Source: Neofusicoccum parvum
Taxonomy: Eukaryota; Ascomycota; Dothideomycetes; Botryosphaeriales; Botryosphaeriaceae
NCBI GenBank assembly: GCA_020912385.1
Contig: CP087220.1
Location: 620,001-684,000, forward strand
Direction: 5' to 3'
Length of the DNA: 64,000 nucleotides
In this document: positions 10,839 through 22,239 of the stretch, in pieces
Position numbering within the stretch: the first letter of the stretch is position 1
Layout of the letters: the number at the start of each line of letters is the position of its first letter
Notes under the pieces: generated by a model
The model's input: the letters and a program-made list of their open reading frames with translations, nothing else
The model's database searches: none
What the model was told of the DNA's origin: nothing
Made by a program: the position numbers and the translations under genes

Positions 10839-12237
10839 GCCCAGGATCCTCCACTTCCCAACGAATGCAGAACATGAATGAAATTCCAGTCAAGACGCAA
10901 GTCCGAAAATCCCCATGTATCGAGGCCCTGTGGTGGCTTATGGCTGGTGGCCATCCACGAAAACACTACGGCGTGGATTAGCAAATTCCTAAAGAGATTT
11001 CGGGCAAGCAGAAACTAATGAAGGACTATACTCGTGTGTTCTATTTAACAAGAGCTTCTCCTTAACCACATCGGCGTCAACTTCATCCACCTCTGTGACC
11101 TTCTTAATTTCTGAAAAATTCTTCTCAATTCAGACTTTTCCGCCGCTTCGATCACTTCAATCCTCTACAGCACACTGACGTTCTTTAACCGCCGGTCCTT
11201 CGGCCGCCCCGAAGTCTACATCGTTTCCGTCCGTTTTTGCACGCTCGCGAACCCGCCATCGATGAACAACTCCTTGTACTTCAGCGGCGTATCTAGTAGC
11301 GTCTCGAATCCTTGGCCGATCGCCTTTACAGTGATGTAGATCTTGCCACTTCATCCATCGCCCGCCCACAGCAGAGGCGTACTATTCATTGAGAGGTATC
11401 AGTAAGTGGGTCGATTCAATAACTGCTGGGAAACGGATGATAACCCCGAGACCCGAACGCCGAGTAGGCTCGGCCGTTTTCTTGAATGCCCTTCAGTTGC
11501 AAGCCTATCAAAGAGGAGGGCCGGATGCCCTGGACTCGGTGAACGTCTTGTCATTACTCTTTGCGTCTGTCTGTTGATCTTATGTCAGACACCTATATCT
11601 CTTATTATTCGTAGCCCCACTTGCATTGAATTCGGAGTGCCAACCCTCACCGCTCGGCATATTTGCAAGATAAAACACCACTGACGCAAAAGGCCGAGCA
11701 AGTCCCCAGCTTCGAATATTACGACAGGAATATTCCTTATCCGCCCACCCTCGGGACCAAGCACTTTCGTCGTGTCGCTGCGCCACACGCCTTGATCGGA
11801 GATACACCCGTCCGCTCGCGGAACCGCATCGGCAAAAGGGAAGAGCTTGGCCACGTCCAACTGTGCCGCTTACACGCCGCGGAGCACAGGGCGCTTTCAG
11901 ACGGGATTCTAGCCCTTTGCAGACCCACCTTAGTACCGGTACCGAATCTTCAGCGCATTGACCAATAGGATGAATAAACGTATGGCACAGCACGTGGTTG
12001 CGGCAACGGCGCTCCACCGATCGGCAGCCCTATGTGCACGCGTCCAACCGCGTGAACGGCTGCGAGTAAGGTCCTATCGAGGCAGGTCACGATGGCGGTG
12101 AGGGGCCAAATAGATATGACGAACCGCGCCGCTGGGTTGCCTGGGATGCAGAGCTGCAAGCAATCCTTCCAGACTCCAGTTTTGTCCCCTGCTCTCCAGA
12201 TCCTGCTCACCTTCCACTACAGGCTCGTAAATATCCG
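10839..12237. other. Intergenic, no gene seen
   Basis: About 1.4 kb. Overlapping open frames on both strands at 11580-12017 show no recognisable family, no signal peptide and no splice support. Confidence 0.5.
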
Positions 12238-13665
12238 ATGGCATCCGTAGATCTCGAGAGCCTAGCGGGCGACCTGACGTCCGCTGTCCGCGCCTACAAA
12301 GCTGCCCCTCCATCCAGCACGGACGCCGTGCTCAATCGCAGGCTCGTGACGCAGCTGGCGAAAAGCATCATCACCGAGATCGAGGAGCCGGGTGAGCGTC
12401 CATTCGACTATGTCGCGCAGGTAAGTCCCACGCCCGCATCCCCGGCGAAGCCGAAGTAACGACCAACCCCCGCGCCAGACGGCAGAGCTCGCGACCCTGC
12501 GCATGCTGATGGAGTGGCGCGCCATCGAGCACATCCCGCCCACCGGCAGCATCACCTACACAGAACTCGCCTCCAAGATATCCGCCGACCCCTCCCTCAT
12601 CCGGCGCTTCTGCTGGCCGTCCGTGGCATCCGGCCTCCTCGCCCAGCCCACCACCGACGCCGTCGCCCACACCGCCGCCTCGCGCTGCTTCCTCAACGAG
12701 AACCCGCAGGGCGCGTACTTCAAATGCCTGTAAGCCGCGCCCGCCACCCCAAACACCACCCACTATATCCTTCCCTTTCCCCCGCCCACCCAAGCGTGCA
12801 GCTAACGCCCGGCCCCTCCGCAGCTACGACTTCGTCACCCCAGCCTCGGTCGCCTGGCCGCGCTGGGCGGCCACGCACGGCCGCACCGCGCCCGTCGAGC
12901 CGTCCGACAACCCGTTCTCGCACGGCCACGGCGCGCCGGACAAGGGCTACTGGGAGATCCTGACGGGCCAGTTCCTGCTCGACCTCAACGCCGCCATGCA
13001 GAACCTCGACGCCATCCTGCCGACCAACGGCGCCTACCCGTTCGGCCTGATCGCCGAGGGCGCCGCCAAGGTGGCGCCGGACGCGGCGCTGGTCGTCGAC
13101 GTGGGCGCCGGCAGGGGCCAGGCGATCGAGCGCATGCGCGAGGAGTGCCCGGCCATCCCGCCCGAGAGGTGCGTGCTGCAGGACACCGAGGAGGTGATTG
13201 CGGACGTGGAGCGGATGGGCGCGGAGGGGCTGAGGGGCGTGAAGAGGATGGTGGTGGATTATTTCGCGGAGCAGCCGTGTAAAGGTGAGCGCGCCGGTTC
13301 GGTGGTGGTGGTGGCGGTGGGGGCGGGGAGAGATTGTTGGCTGACGCGTGACAGGGGCCCTGGTTTACTTCATGCGCCGCATCATGCATGATTGGTCGGA
13401 TAAGTATTGCGTGCAGATTCTGGCGAGGCTGCGGGATGCGATGGCGGAGCATTCGAGGATCTTGATCATGGATCAGATCTTGGAGAATCCGCCTAGCAGG
13501 GTCACGGCGGCGATGGATATTGTGATGATGACGGTGGGTGCCGGGGAGAGGGATGTGAAGAGCTGGAATGAGTTGATCGAGAAGGTGGGAGGCTTGGAGG
13601 TGGTGAAATTTTGGCGCAATCCAGTGTCACCTATGGGGGTTGTGGAAGTCAAGAAGAAGGCGTAG
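12238..13665 (+). CDS. SAM-dependent O-methyltransferase (caffeate/sterigmatocystin OMT type)
   Basis: Likely transfers methyl from S-adenosylmethionine to a hydroxyl of a small aromatic molecule in the cytosol. Exons 12238-12420, 12479-12729, 12824-13284 and 13355-13665 give 401 residues, normal for the plant-type O-methyltransferase_2 family in fungi. An N-terminal winged-helix dimerisation region (LRMLMEWRAIEHIP, SLIRRFCWPSVASGLL) is followed by the SAM loop VVDVGAGRGQ (235-244), DYFAEQP, and the active-site RRIMHDWSD with the catalytic His near 310. The C-terminal DIVMMTVGAGERD and KFW...PMGVVEV are also typical. Introns are GT..AG with in-frame junctions. It is flanked by a decayed repeat block on its 3' side. 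Confidence 0.93.
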
Positions 13666-13700
13666 ACCAGTCGATTGACGAGTCATCATCTGGTTCATCC

Positions 13701-14541
13701 CATGACCTGCGCTGCGGACAGGCTCTCTTGGCAGACCGTCGGGCGGCCGTGCGTGGTTTTCTGCCGGTCATAAGTTAGCCAAGCAACGCTAATAAAGTGC
13801 GACTAGAACTAAACCCGTTATGTGTAAGGCGAGGCGCGCTGTCGCTCGCGTAGGGTAAGTTCTTGGCATGGTGTTGAGCCGTCGTACAAGGTCGGTTCGG
13901 ATAGTATTACAACACGTGGGCAGCTGAAGCATTCATCCGGACGCAAATGTGCAGTGAGAGGAATGTCAATCCCGTCTAGATAAATGCTTCAACTACCTAC
14001 GTATTGTAATACTATCCGAACTAACCTCGTAATCGATTCGCTATAAGATGAGGTCGTTATAGCTACTTATATATACGATCGTCCTATCTAGTGCCTCTTA
14101 CTTTACTACTAGGGCTCTAAGTGCCCCTGCCGCGTCTTAATATAGTCCTACGATATCTTCTATGGTGTTGAAGCGTCGGTAGAGCCCTTCTACGCGTCCG
14201 CTGGAGTCGCTTAGCGTCGAATGCGAGGCCTGCGGATGCTCCTTGATCTTAAGGCGAGCTTTTGTAAGTACTAGGTGGAGCCCTACGATGCCTGCGAGTC
14301 CGCTGGAGGCAACGCGGTATCTTTTTATGTTAAATCTACTACCTCTGCCTCTTGTATATTATCTTGTAGCGGCTCCTACGCCTCGATCGGCTTGAAATCG
14401 CTGGAATCTTCGTCGGCGGCGGGCGCGGCGGGCGCGGCGCTACTAGAAGGAACTAATCCCTAAATGTTGACCGCCATTGGAATCGCCTTGCACGGCCGCC
14501 CGACGGTCTGCCAAGAGAGTCTGTCCGCAGCGCAGGTCATG
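13701..14541. mobile_element. Probable transposon relic bounded by a 52-bp inverted repeat
   Basis: Arms 13701-13752 and 14490-14541 are inverted copies with a single mismatch in 52 bases. The enclosed 737 bases include a nested hairpin element and, on the minus strand, a sequence with Ser/Ala/Asp-rich codons interrupted by many TAG/TAA stops. No transposase can be recovered. The structure fits a decayed terminal-inverted-repeat element, but a local inverted duplication would look alike. Confidence 0.5.
13886..14032. mobile_element. MITE-like hairpin element with transition-only arm differences
   Basis: Two 59-base arms (13886-13944 and 13974-14032) are inverted copies around a 29-base spacer. 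They match at 49 of 59 positions and all ten differences are transitions; in nine of them the right arm carries T or A. That pattern is what repeat-induced point mutation leaves. Core motifs are AGGTCGGTTCGGA at the outside and GAAGCATTCATCCGGA inside; related copies occur elsewhere in the window. Confidence 0.65.
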
Positions 14542-15440
14542 AGTGGTGGAGGAGTTGAAGAGGAAAGGTGCTGTTGGGTGGCGGACAGGCTTTACTTCTA
14601 AAGCAGCAGGCGCGCAAAACCTTCTAACACCCACCAACCTGACATGAGCGAGCGCAGGCGTACTGGCGTGGCTGCGGTGCGATGCAACTTCTCGTCTTCC
14701 TATATAGCGTCGTCGACAGTCTTTAGCATAGCCAGCTGCCATTACTGAGCTGATATCACACAGCTGGCTATTGCCATTGCGATCAGCATCGCCACCGCGC
14801 CTTCCAAAGCCTCGCCTTTCGGTTCCTAGGCATTTCGAACCATCATTGCTCCTCTGCTACCGCTGAGACGGATTTCAGCTGCGCACCCTTTCACCAACAA
14901 AAGACAAGGCGGGCGCCGGAACTGTGGGGTAATCTCCCGAGGCCTGGATAATCAAGGGAGGCAGACTGATCTGCAATCTCCGCAAAAACCTCTGATACGT
15001 GAATATGTCGACAGGAAGTCTTATTGGAAATCCATCTGAGCTCACTTCATTCTCATCTCCCCGTCGAGATTCCAACAGCACTTCCCTGTATTTGGTCGTT
15101 TTCTCCTCGCCTTGCTAAACAGCTACCCGAGGTTAATCCCATTATAGTATGCAATCTCAAGTGCAGAGTTCTCTAGTGCTTGCACGTCCGGAGGAGGGAA
15201 TATGGGAAATACAATATTCGATTTGACGTTGGAAGGGAGATGATATGACGTCATACTACATCACACGACGTCCTGGCGCGCGCGACCGCTAACAACATCG
15301 TGCGGAGCACGGCGCCCGCTTCGTAGTGCGAAAGCAACAAATGCGTCCGCATGTCAATTTAGTGACCAACAGACCAAGGAATAGATACAAGCCACCCCGC
15401 GTTCCAAATCCGTTTGGTTCGTTTAATACGACTAAATTAC

Positions 15441-17475
15441 TCAAACCAGGGTAACTATCCTCTGTTCCGCCAAAGGAATCCACTCCCGAGGAATCCCACT
15501 AGTGACACCAACCCTTTCGAAGAGGCTTGAACCGGGCTCTTTCACTCTTAGTACCAGGGTAACCTCCCTATTGTACCTCTTTTTCTGAGCTTCTCCTCGA
15601 ACGTAAACGACTGCATCCTGAAAGTACTCGCCAATCAAGCAGTAGAAGCCTGTGCCAACGGTTTCTTTTTTGTCTTTCTCCGATATCTCGACATCTTGAA
15701 AGAAGTCGTGTTTGAAACCTCCCTTCTCCAATCGAAAATGGGGGTGTTGCGTAGGCTTCGGACCATCCGAAACGATTTCACAATTGACTCGAACAACCGG
15801 GCCACTGACTTGAATACGTCCATCTTTGACGGCACCATACGGATTTTGAGACAATGGGCTAGTACTCGCACTGATTACCTTGATGTGGAAGGTCTGTTGG
15901 GTGACAGGCGAAACGACGGCTGTTGCCTCAATCACAGCGCCTTCCACAGAGGTCCAGGACCAGGTGGGAGGACAAGACTTTGCGCTCGACCTGCGCGCTG
16001 GCTTCCAAGGCGCTTCCGCATTGTTCATCGGACCCGCTGGATTCTCGAAGTCGAATGCGTCGGCCGTCCAGAACAGCCCAGCCGGTAGCAACGAAGACCA
16101 CAACCCAGCAAGGTATTCCCCCATCTTCGGACGCAGGCGCGTCGCCGTTGCCGACAGCGCCGGTAGCCTGTCTTGATCGAAGGTTAGGGCACACGCGGTG
16201 TAGCCCCTGATCATCGAAGCCCAGACGTAGTCCCCCGGGTCTTCGGGCTTCCTGCCGTCCAGAAAGTCTGCGAATTCCGTCTTGAAGCTTGTGAGGTGGG
16301 ACCACGGGTTGACATAGCGCGAAATGCCGCCGCATTCGCAGATGTAGCCGTTCTTGCACTCAAATACGAGCTCGTGGAAGCCGAAGTGCACTACCCTCTT
16401 GGAAAGGATGCGCTCCTGGTACACCCAAGCACGGGAGAGCAGGGGCATTTTTCGAGGATCGGCGTGACGGCGTCGAGTAAAGCTGTCATGGGGCGGCTGG
16501 AGCGCGGCGAAAATCTGGTGGCGCGTTCCGCGTAGATTCAATGATTGAGGTGGTTGTCGTGGTGCGTGGAATCCGCTGCTCCCATCAGGGGCGGCAGTGG
16601 CAGCGAGTGTGACGTAAGCGCTCTCGTATATGTTTCCCATATTTGCTGACTCGATTTCCCAATCCTTACTGTCGTCTTGGATGATACAAAGGGAATCGAT
16701 CCATACGTAACGGATGCCGAGGTTCCTGGTTAAGGATATGGCGTCTTGGAAGGTTTTGGAAAGATCTGACCACTGAATTCCAACTTTCCGATCCTTGAGT
16801 GTTTCCTTGGTGGTTGTGATTATTTGCTTCTTGCCCCAGCAGTGACTGAGAGCAACATAGGCTCCGGATGCTCCCTTAGTCTCGACGAGCTTGGGAATGT
16901 CTGAACTGCCTGAGGGACCGACATCAACTACGCGAGTTGGTAAACGTACGGCGTGGTCTTTCTGAGAACACCATTCATGCTGAGCTGGATCGTTGCATGT
17001 TTCTAGCCACCGTTTTATGAGAAGTGTAGCTTCATCGCTGCATGGATTCTGGATGATATGACTCTTGGTGCCAAATACTTGGCACATCGGGCTGGGTTTT
17101 TCTTCTGGGTGTAGTCACTCCATGAGTCAGCCGATTGCAAATAACTCAGAAAGCGAAAGAAGAGCATGTTCGAGTAGGCTGACCAGTTCCTATGTAAAGA
17201 GATACTGTGACCTGCGGATCATAATACCTCCCGTCCCAGGAGATGAAAAGTGAGATATCGTTGGCGGAGAGCTTTGACAACACAACTCTAACTTCTTCAT
17301 CAGGAAGGCTCTGTGAGTTGACAACATCCCACGTAAGTTGACAGAAGGCACAGCCCTGATCTCGAGAAACCTTCAAACCCTCGAGATTAGTGTCGATGAT
17401 TGGCATGGTGCTGATGGGCAAAGAAGAGGCCCCAGTGAGGTCGTGACATAGCTGGCAAGGTGATTGGCGTGACAT
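15441..17475 (-). CDS. HET-domain (heterokaryon incompatibility) protein
   Basis: Putative non-self recognition or cell-death protein. Exons 17475-17184 and 17104-15441 give 651 residues; the intron 17105-17183 has a GGTCAG donor and CCCAG acceptor and restores YIGT|EEKPSPM. The N-terminus has CxxC-type pairs (CQLCHD, GCAFCQLT) as in many HET proteins. The HET core follows: YVALSHCWGKKQ, TFQDAISLTRNLGIRYVWID, SLCIIQDDSKDW, YVTLAATAA and LSRAWVYQERILSKRVVHFG with ELVFEC. The C-terminal 250 residues are not recognised. No NACHT, WD or ankyrin repeats are fused. Its specificity partner is not evident in the window. Confidence 0.92.
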
Positions 17476-17821
17476 ATCTGCGGAAAGAGCTCGACGAGTG
17501 GCTGTTGTAAATCCTGAAGATCGGGGTTGGAAGGAACACGCATCAACTTATAGACTTGAGGAAGGTGGGGCATTGGGTCATCCCACTATACCCGTTTTCG
17601 CTAGCGCAGGATTGAGAGCCCGCAAGACATCGGACATCATCTGTCGTTTTGGGGGCCGAACGAGAAACAACATGCGCTGAGTTTTGAGAGAATTGAACAA
17701 TATACAAATTATCTGGAACCTCCACCGAGAGAATCATGCCCAGTTCATGAGCAGTCTTACTCTACCTCCGCGTCACTGAGGCAGGACAACTCAATCCTTT
17801 CATATGACATGGTTACTTCAA
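17476..17821. other. Intergenic between HET gene and dioxygenase
   Basis: 346 bases: upstream flank of the HET gene and downstream flank of the dioxygenase, both on the minus strand. Nothing further recognised. Confidence 0.5.
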
Positions 17822-19959
17822 TCACGTCGGAATCCGCTCGTGATCGACCCAATTTCCATGGACAGCAGACCGGAGTCCTAAGAAGTTGATTAGAAAATAT
17901 AGCTCATCAAGTCTTGGACACTTACGTAGGGGCAGTTGGATCCGAGCCTTGATCTTGTCAAACTCTTGCGTGTCGATTATAAGCTACCCGCCGAGTACCA
18001 GGTTAGTTCTTCTTATTCTTCTTATACAGAACTGGATACCAAGTGAGCTTCATACAAGATCATTGCGATGTTCCTCAAGGTTGTCAACCATGACGATAAT
18101 GTAGCCGTCCCCTTCGGGCGCGTTTTCCGAGCGTGGGACGAAAGCGGGCTCTTGGACAAGACAATTTCCCGGATCCAAGATGTCGAGCTTGCGCGTCTTG
18201 AGATTGAAACGCGTGAGGACATTGAGGCCCTGGTGCAATGGCCGATTGGCTTCTGGCAATTTGAAAGCGGCCAGGAAGCAGATGTTTGCTAAGCTTCTGG
18301 TCAATATTCCTCACGGTAGAATGATTAGGACTATTCGGAGCTCACATTTCTTGCCCGTGTAACGTTCATCTGTTCGGGGAAACTCGCAAGGGATGTCTAC
18401 AAGGATCTCTGTCCAAATATATCAGTATTGGCACACATCTGATATTCTCAGGAACGAGAGTACCGGGATCTTTCACTTCGTCTAGATCTGAAGTCAGATC
18501 AATTTTCCACTTGACGAAGTCCACTGTGAGCGGCGCATTCTCTGGCGGAGGACCGTCGGTGAACGCTGTTGGTTTAATACCTGTTACTAAGAGGAACCAA
18601 AGAGTCTCGCCGGGTAGGGCTTACGCAGGAACGTGAAAGCGTTATTATGAGCACGAGTGCAATCAAAGAATCTGGTGTTTATTAGTCTGCTGATCAGGTA
18701 TTGATGAGCTAGTCAAATACTAACATGGACCCGTCTTCTTCCCAAGCACATCCAGTGTGGATATTCATGCAGTTTTTCCATCGGAACATGCGAACTGGTT
18801 TCTCCGGATTGTTTCTCGGTATGACTACAAACCACGCTGGGCATTGACGATCGTAAAACCTGTTGCTTGTCAGTGAGATCTGGCTGTCGTCATTCCAGAC
18901 ATACATACATGTCCATGCGTCCCGGCGAGTACACATCAGTGTGATCCATGAGGAACGGCATCTGCAAAAGAACAACGTAGTTCGGAGTCTTGGGGGATGA
19001 TCAGCTAAATTTAATGTGAACATGGCTTCTCTTCGAAATGACATACCAAAGCCATGTCGTGGAATGGGCCGTTAGTCGGAGCGGTGGCCTTCCGCTCCCA
19101 TACCATCTTTCCGTCTTTGTCAATTTCGAAGACTACGAACTGGATATTGCATCAGGTTAATATTTGTCTGATAACGGGAGAGGATGTGTTACCGTCTTGT
19201 CCATGGCGCCCTCCAAATTGTAGCCAAACGCAACCAGATGACCCGTATCAGGATCAACCTGACAGTGTTAGTATGCTGCATAGTGAGAGTAATTGGGTAA
19301 AGGCCACACCTTTGGGTGTGCTGTGAAAGGCTGCTTTGGAGGTAGTTGCCCCGGCCAAGGTTCGTGCCCTTTAGTTTGAAGAGTAACTTTCACGCATGTC
19401 AGCCAGCTGCAGTCATCCAGATGCGCTGCAACCTACCGGGGTCCATTTCGAATGGTGGGCCCACTTCGTGAAGAGCAAGGAGTTTGCCATTGTGAATGAT
19501 CACGTTCGTGTTGGCAGGACTCTGGGTTAGTGCCTGGACGCAAGGATGGTTGGTGAAAGGCGCTGAAAGCAGGCCGAAGAGGGAACGACCAGCTTTGCGT
19601 TCAGCTACAAGCCGCTCCGTATAGACGTAGCGCTGCTTCCAGGATACGCGGCCATCTTTGATGCGAAAAGCGCTGACGTTGCCATCGCCGTCAAATGGCG
19701 TTGCCTTGGTCCCATCCTGGAAGTAGTCTGGGTCGTAGTACGGATCTTGGGAAACCTTGAGGACCGTCAGCGAAAGAATTCCGGGCAGGCATCGAAGTGC
19801 ACTGAAAAAGAGAATCAATGAGATTACCCGATAGAACGTGCCGTCGAGCTCCTGCGGAATATCACCATCCACGATGAGGTCGTCGAGATCGCCCTCCAGC
19901 CGACACGGCTTCGAGACGGCGGCGAAGTCTTTGTAATTGCTTCTGAATGGCTTGACCAT
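17822..19959 (-). CDS. Carotenoid/stilbene-cleaving oxygenase, 13 exons
   Basis: Non-haem iron dioxygenase of the RPE65/carotenoid cleavage (lignostilbene dioxygenase) family, which splits an alkene bond into two carbonyls. Exons, 5' to 3': 19959-19828, 19755-19437, 19386-19310, 19258-19193, 19139-19047, 18961-18909, 18859-18725, 18671-18625, 18565-18464, 18408-18346, 18288-18056, 17983-17926, 17877-17822; they sum to 1434 nt (477 residues). The four iron-ligand His motifs are all present: FTAHPK, PFHDMAL, NIHTGCAWEE and VHGNWVDH, together with DGDGNVSAFR, QEPAFVPRSENAPEGDG and a LPLRL strand. It is about 70 residues shorter than the intronless paralogue that starts 500 bp away in the opposite direction, so it probably has trimmed loops. 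The short exons hid it from simple frame searches. Confidence 0.85.
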
Positions 19960-20458
19960 GGTGAGTTTGGGTTGCTGAGTCCTACCAAGTCTCTCGGAGG
20001 CTTACTTTTATGCTCCAGGCCGTGGTAAGATCTCGCGACTCAGCAGCGTGTTCGGTCCGGGCCGCTCCAATTGTAACGGCATCATCAGCCCGCCAGAACC
20101 GCCCATCTGAAACTCCTGACCATGCCGGAGTATCGGATGCTCGGCCGGCACGATTTTGGGCTTAGTCGGGCTTGTTTCCAAGAGGCATGGGGCGCGGAGG
20201 CGCGGATGCGTGGTTCCAAGAACGGAGGAGGTGAAAGTTGGTGGGCGGGCACGCAAGCGCGGATCGAAGAAGCCGCAGGTGCGGAACCATCAGCCCGCTC
20301 TTTCCTCACGCATCCGCACCACCGCCAGCGCCGTGCGCAACAGGCCGCAGCTCTCGATCCGCTTTGCAGAACAGCAATGCGAAGGTCGACGGAATAGAAA
20401 AGCGATAGGATGAGCATGGACACCGTCGACCCACAACTGTCCCACCCGACTGTCCAAG
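19960..20458. promoter_or_regulatory. Shared promoter between two divergent dioxygenase genes
   Basis: 499 bases separate the start codons of two head-to-head paralogues, so the region presumably drives both. It contains CGG triplets that could bind a Zn2Cys6 factor, for example CGG at 20134-20136 and CCG at 20145-20147 with 8 bases between. No experimentally known site is recognised. Confidence 0.4.
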
Positions 20459-22108
20459 ATGGCTCATCTCCCGCAAATGCCGCCGCTGTACGCCAACGGG
20501 GTGAAGGCCAGTGAGCAGACCAAGTTCCCCGACACCGACGTCTTCCGCGGCTTCAACAAGCCCTCGCGGATCGAGGGCGACATCTACGAGCTCGAGGTCG
20601 ACGGCGCTATCCCCGCCGCTATCAACGGCACCTTCTACCGCATCCAAGGGGACCACCGCTTCCCACCCATGTACGAGAACGACATCCACTTCAACGGCGA
20701 CGGACAGGTCGGCGCCTTTCGCATCCAAAACGGGCACGTCGACTGGAAGCAGCGCTACATCCGCACCGAGCGCTTCGCCGCCGAGACCGCCGCGCGCCGC
20801 AACCTCTTTGGGAAGTACCGCAACCCGTACACCGACCACCCCACCGTGCGCGGCATCATCCGAACCGCGTCCAACACCAACATCTTCTTCTGGCGCGGCG
20901 TGCTGCTCGGGCTGAAGGAGGACGGCCCGCCGTTCGCCCTCAAGCCCGACACCCTCGACACCATCGGCCGCTACGACTTCGACGGCCAGATCCGCGCACC
21001 GACCTTCACCGCGCACCCGAAGGTCGACCCGGCCACCGGTGAGCTGGTCTGCTTCGCGTACGAGGCCGGCGGGAACGGCAACGACGCGTCCCGCGCCGTG
21101 GTTGTCTGGACCGTCGGCGCCGACGGCCGGAAGACGGAGGAAGCGTGGTACGAGGCGCCCTTCTGCGGCATCATCCACGACGTTGGCTTCACGGAGAACT
21201 GGGTCATCCTGCCCATGACGCCGCTCAAGGCTGATCTGGAGCGGATCAAGCGGGGCGGCAATCACTGGGCCTGGGACCCCAACGAAGACCAGTATTACGG
21301 CATCTTTCCGCGGAGGGGCGGGAGGCCCGAGGATGCCCGCTGGGTGCGCTCGAAGACGGGCTTCCACGGGCATGTGGCGAATGCGTACGAGGAGGATGGG
21401 AAGATCGTGTTCGATATCGGCGTTGCTGATGGGAACGTCTTCTGGTTCTTCCCGCCAGAGGACCAGGAGGCGGGGAAGATTGCGCAGCGGAACAAACTGT
21501 ATTCCCCCATGACCCGCTGGGTGTTCGATCCGGCGCAGCTCAAGGATGGGGATTGGGTGGAGCCGGAGCGGGAGTGTGACTTCTCCTGTGAGTTCACGCG
21601 CATCGATGACCGCTTTCAGGGTAAGGATTATACGCAGTATTGGACGCTGCAGGTTGATGTGAGTAGGCCGTACAACTTTGAGAAATGTGGTGGGCCCGGA
21701 GGTGGCCTCTTCAATGTCCTCACACACTACAACTGGCAGACTGGGGAGAAGGATGAGTGGTGGCCGGGAGACTGCAGTACTCTCCAGGAGCCCGTGTTCA
21801 TCCCGAGGTCCGAAGACGCTCCAGAGGGACACGGCTGGGTGCTGTGCTTGGAAAACCATCTTGACGAGCTGCGGAACAACATTGTCATTCTCGATGCGCA
21901 AAACCTGAAGGATGGTCCCATCGCTATTGTCCGGCTTCCACTGAAGTTCCGTCTCGGCTTTCACGGCAACTGGGTGGACCACAGCGAGATCGAGGCATTC
22001 GAGCAGTTGCGGAAGGAAGGCGGAGAACTGGGACCCGTGCAGCCAGCCAAGGAGCCGCTGCCATGGCAGCTTGGGCAACACGCGAACAGAGAGCGGAACG
22101 GAGCGTGA
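20459..22108 (+). CDS. Carotenoid/stilbene-cleaving oxygenase, intronless
   Basis: Single-exon gene of 549 residues, same family as its divergent neighbour. Iron-ligand His: FTAHPK (186), IIHDVG (240), FHGHVANAYEE (305) and FHGNWVDH (502). Other signatures: INGTFYRIQGD, FNGDGQVGAFRIQ, KIVFDIGVADGNVFWFFPPE and QEPVFIPRSEDAPEGHG. No N-terminal signal peptide is seen, so a cytosolic enzyme is likely; oxidised alkene could be a stilbene, phenylpropanoid dimer or apocarotenoid. The C-terminal tail after the last His is longer than usual (about 40 residues, polar). The paralogue has twelve introns while this copy has none, suggesting retroposition, independent acquisition or large-scale intron loss. 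Confidence 0.95.
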   Translation: MAHLPQMPPLYANGVKASEQTKFPDTDVFRGFNKPSRIEGDIYELEVDGAIPAAINGTFYRIQGDHRFPPMYENDIHFNGDGQVGAFRIQNGHVDWKQRYIRTERFAAETAARRNLFGKYRNPYTDHPTVRGIIRTASNTNIFFWRGVLLGLKEDGPPFALKPDTLDTIGRYDFDGQIRAPTFTAHPKVDPATGELVCFAYEAGGNGNDASRAVVVWTVGADGRKTEEAWYEAPFCGIIHDVGFTENWVILPMTPLKADLERIKRGGNHWAWDPNEDQYYGIFPRRGGRPEDARWVRSKTGFHGHVANAYEEDGKIVFDIGVADGNVFWFFPPEDQEAGKIAQRNKLYSPMTRWVFDPAQLKDGDWVEPERECDFSCEFTRIDDRFQGKDYTQYWTLQVDVSRPYNFEKCGGPGGGLFNVLTHYNWQTGEKDEWWPGDCSTLQEPVFIPRSEDAPEGHGWVLCLENHLDELRNNIVILDAQNLKDGPIAIVRLPLKFRLGFHGNWVDHSEIEAFEQLRKEGGELGPVQPAKEPLPWQLGQHANRERNGA

Positions 22109-22239
22109 ACGGAATCTTCTTTGGAGCTTGGCACAATGAAGTGCATACAAAATGGAATGAGCTGTACGTAGGATTAAGAGCGAAGTTATAGCTAAATGAG
22201 GAAGTGATGACCACGCGTTGGGCCCTGCACTGACTCTCG

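Larger units (their letters stand above)
13666..15440. other. Intergenic region with decayed mobile DNA
   Basis: Holds a 52-bp inverted repeat (13701-13752 and 14490-14541), a near-palindromic 147-bp element (13886-14032) and a stop-rich relic (14033-14489), each listed separately. From about 14550 to 15440 no gene is recognised. Confidence 0.6.

Noticed and set aside
11580..12017. Overlapping minus and plus frames of 90-145 codons
   Set aside because: No recognisable motif, no promoter or splice support; neither is favoured over the other.
12514..12963. Second plus-strand frame of 149 codons, His/Arg/Pro-rich
   Set aside because: Out-of-phase shadow of the O-methyltransferase exons.
20306..22150. 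Minus-strand frame of 614 codons opposite the intronless dioxygenase
   Set aside because: Antisense shadow; the plus frame has complete family motifs.
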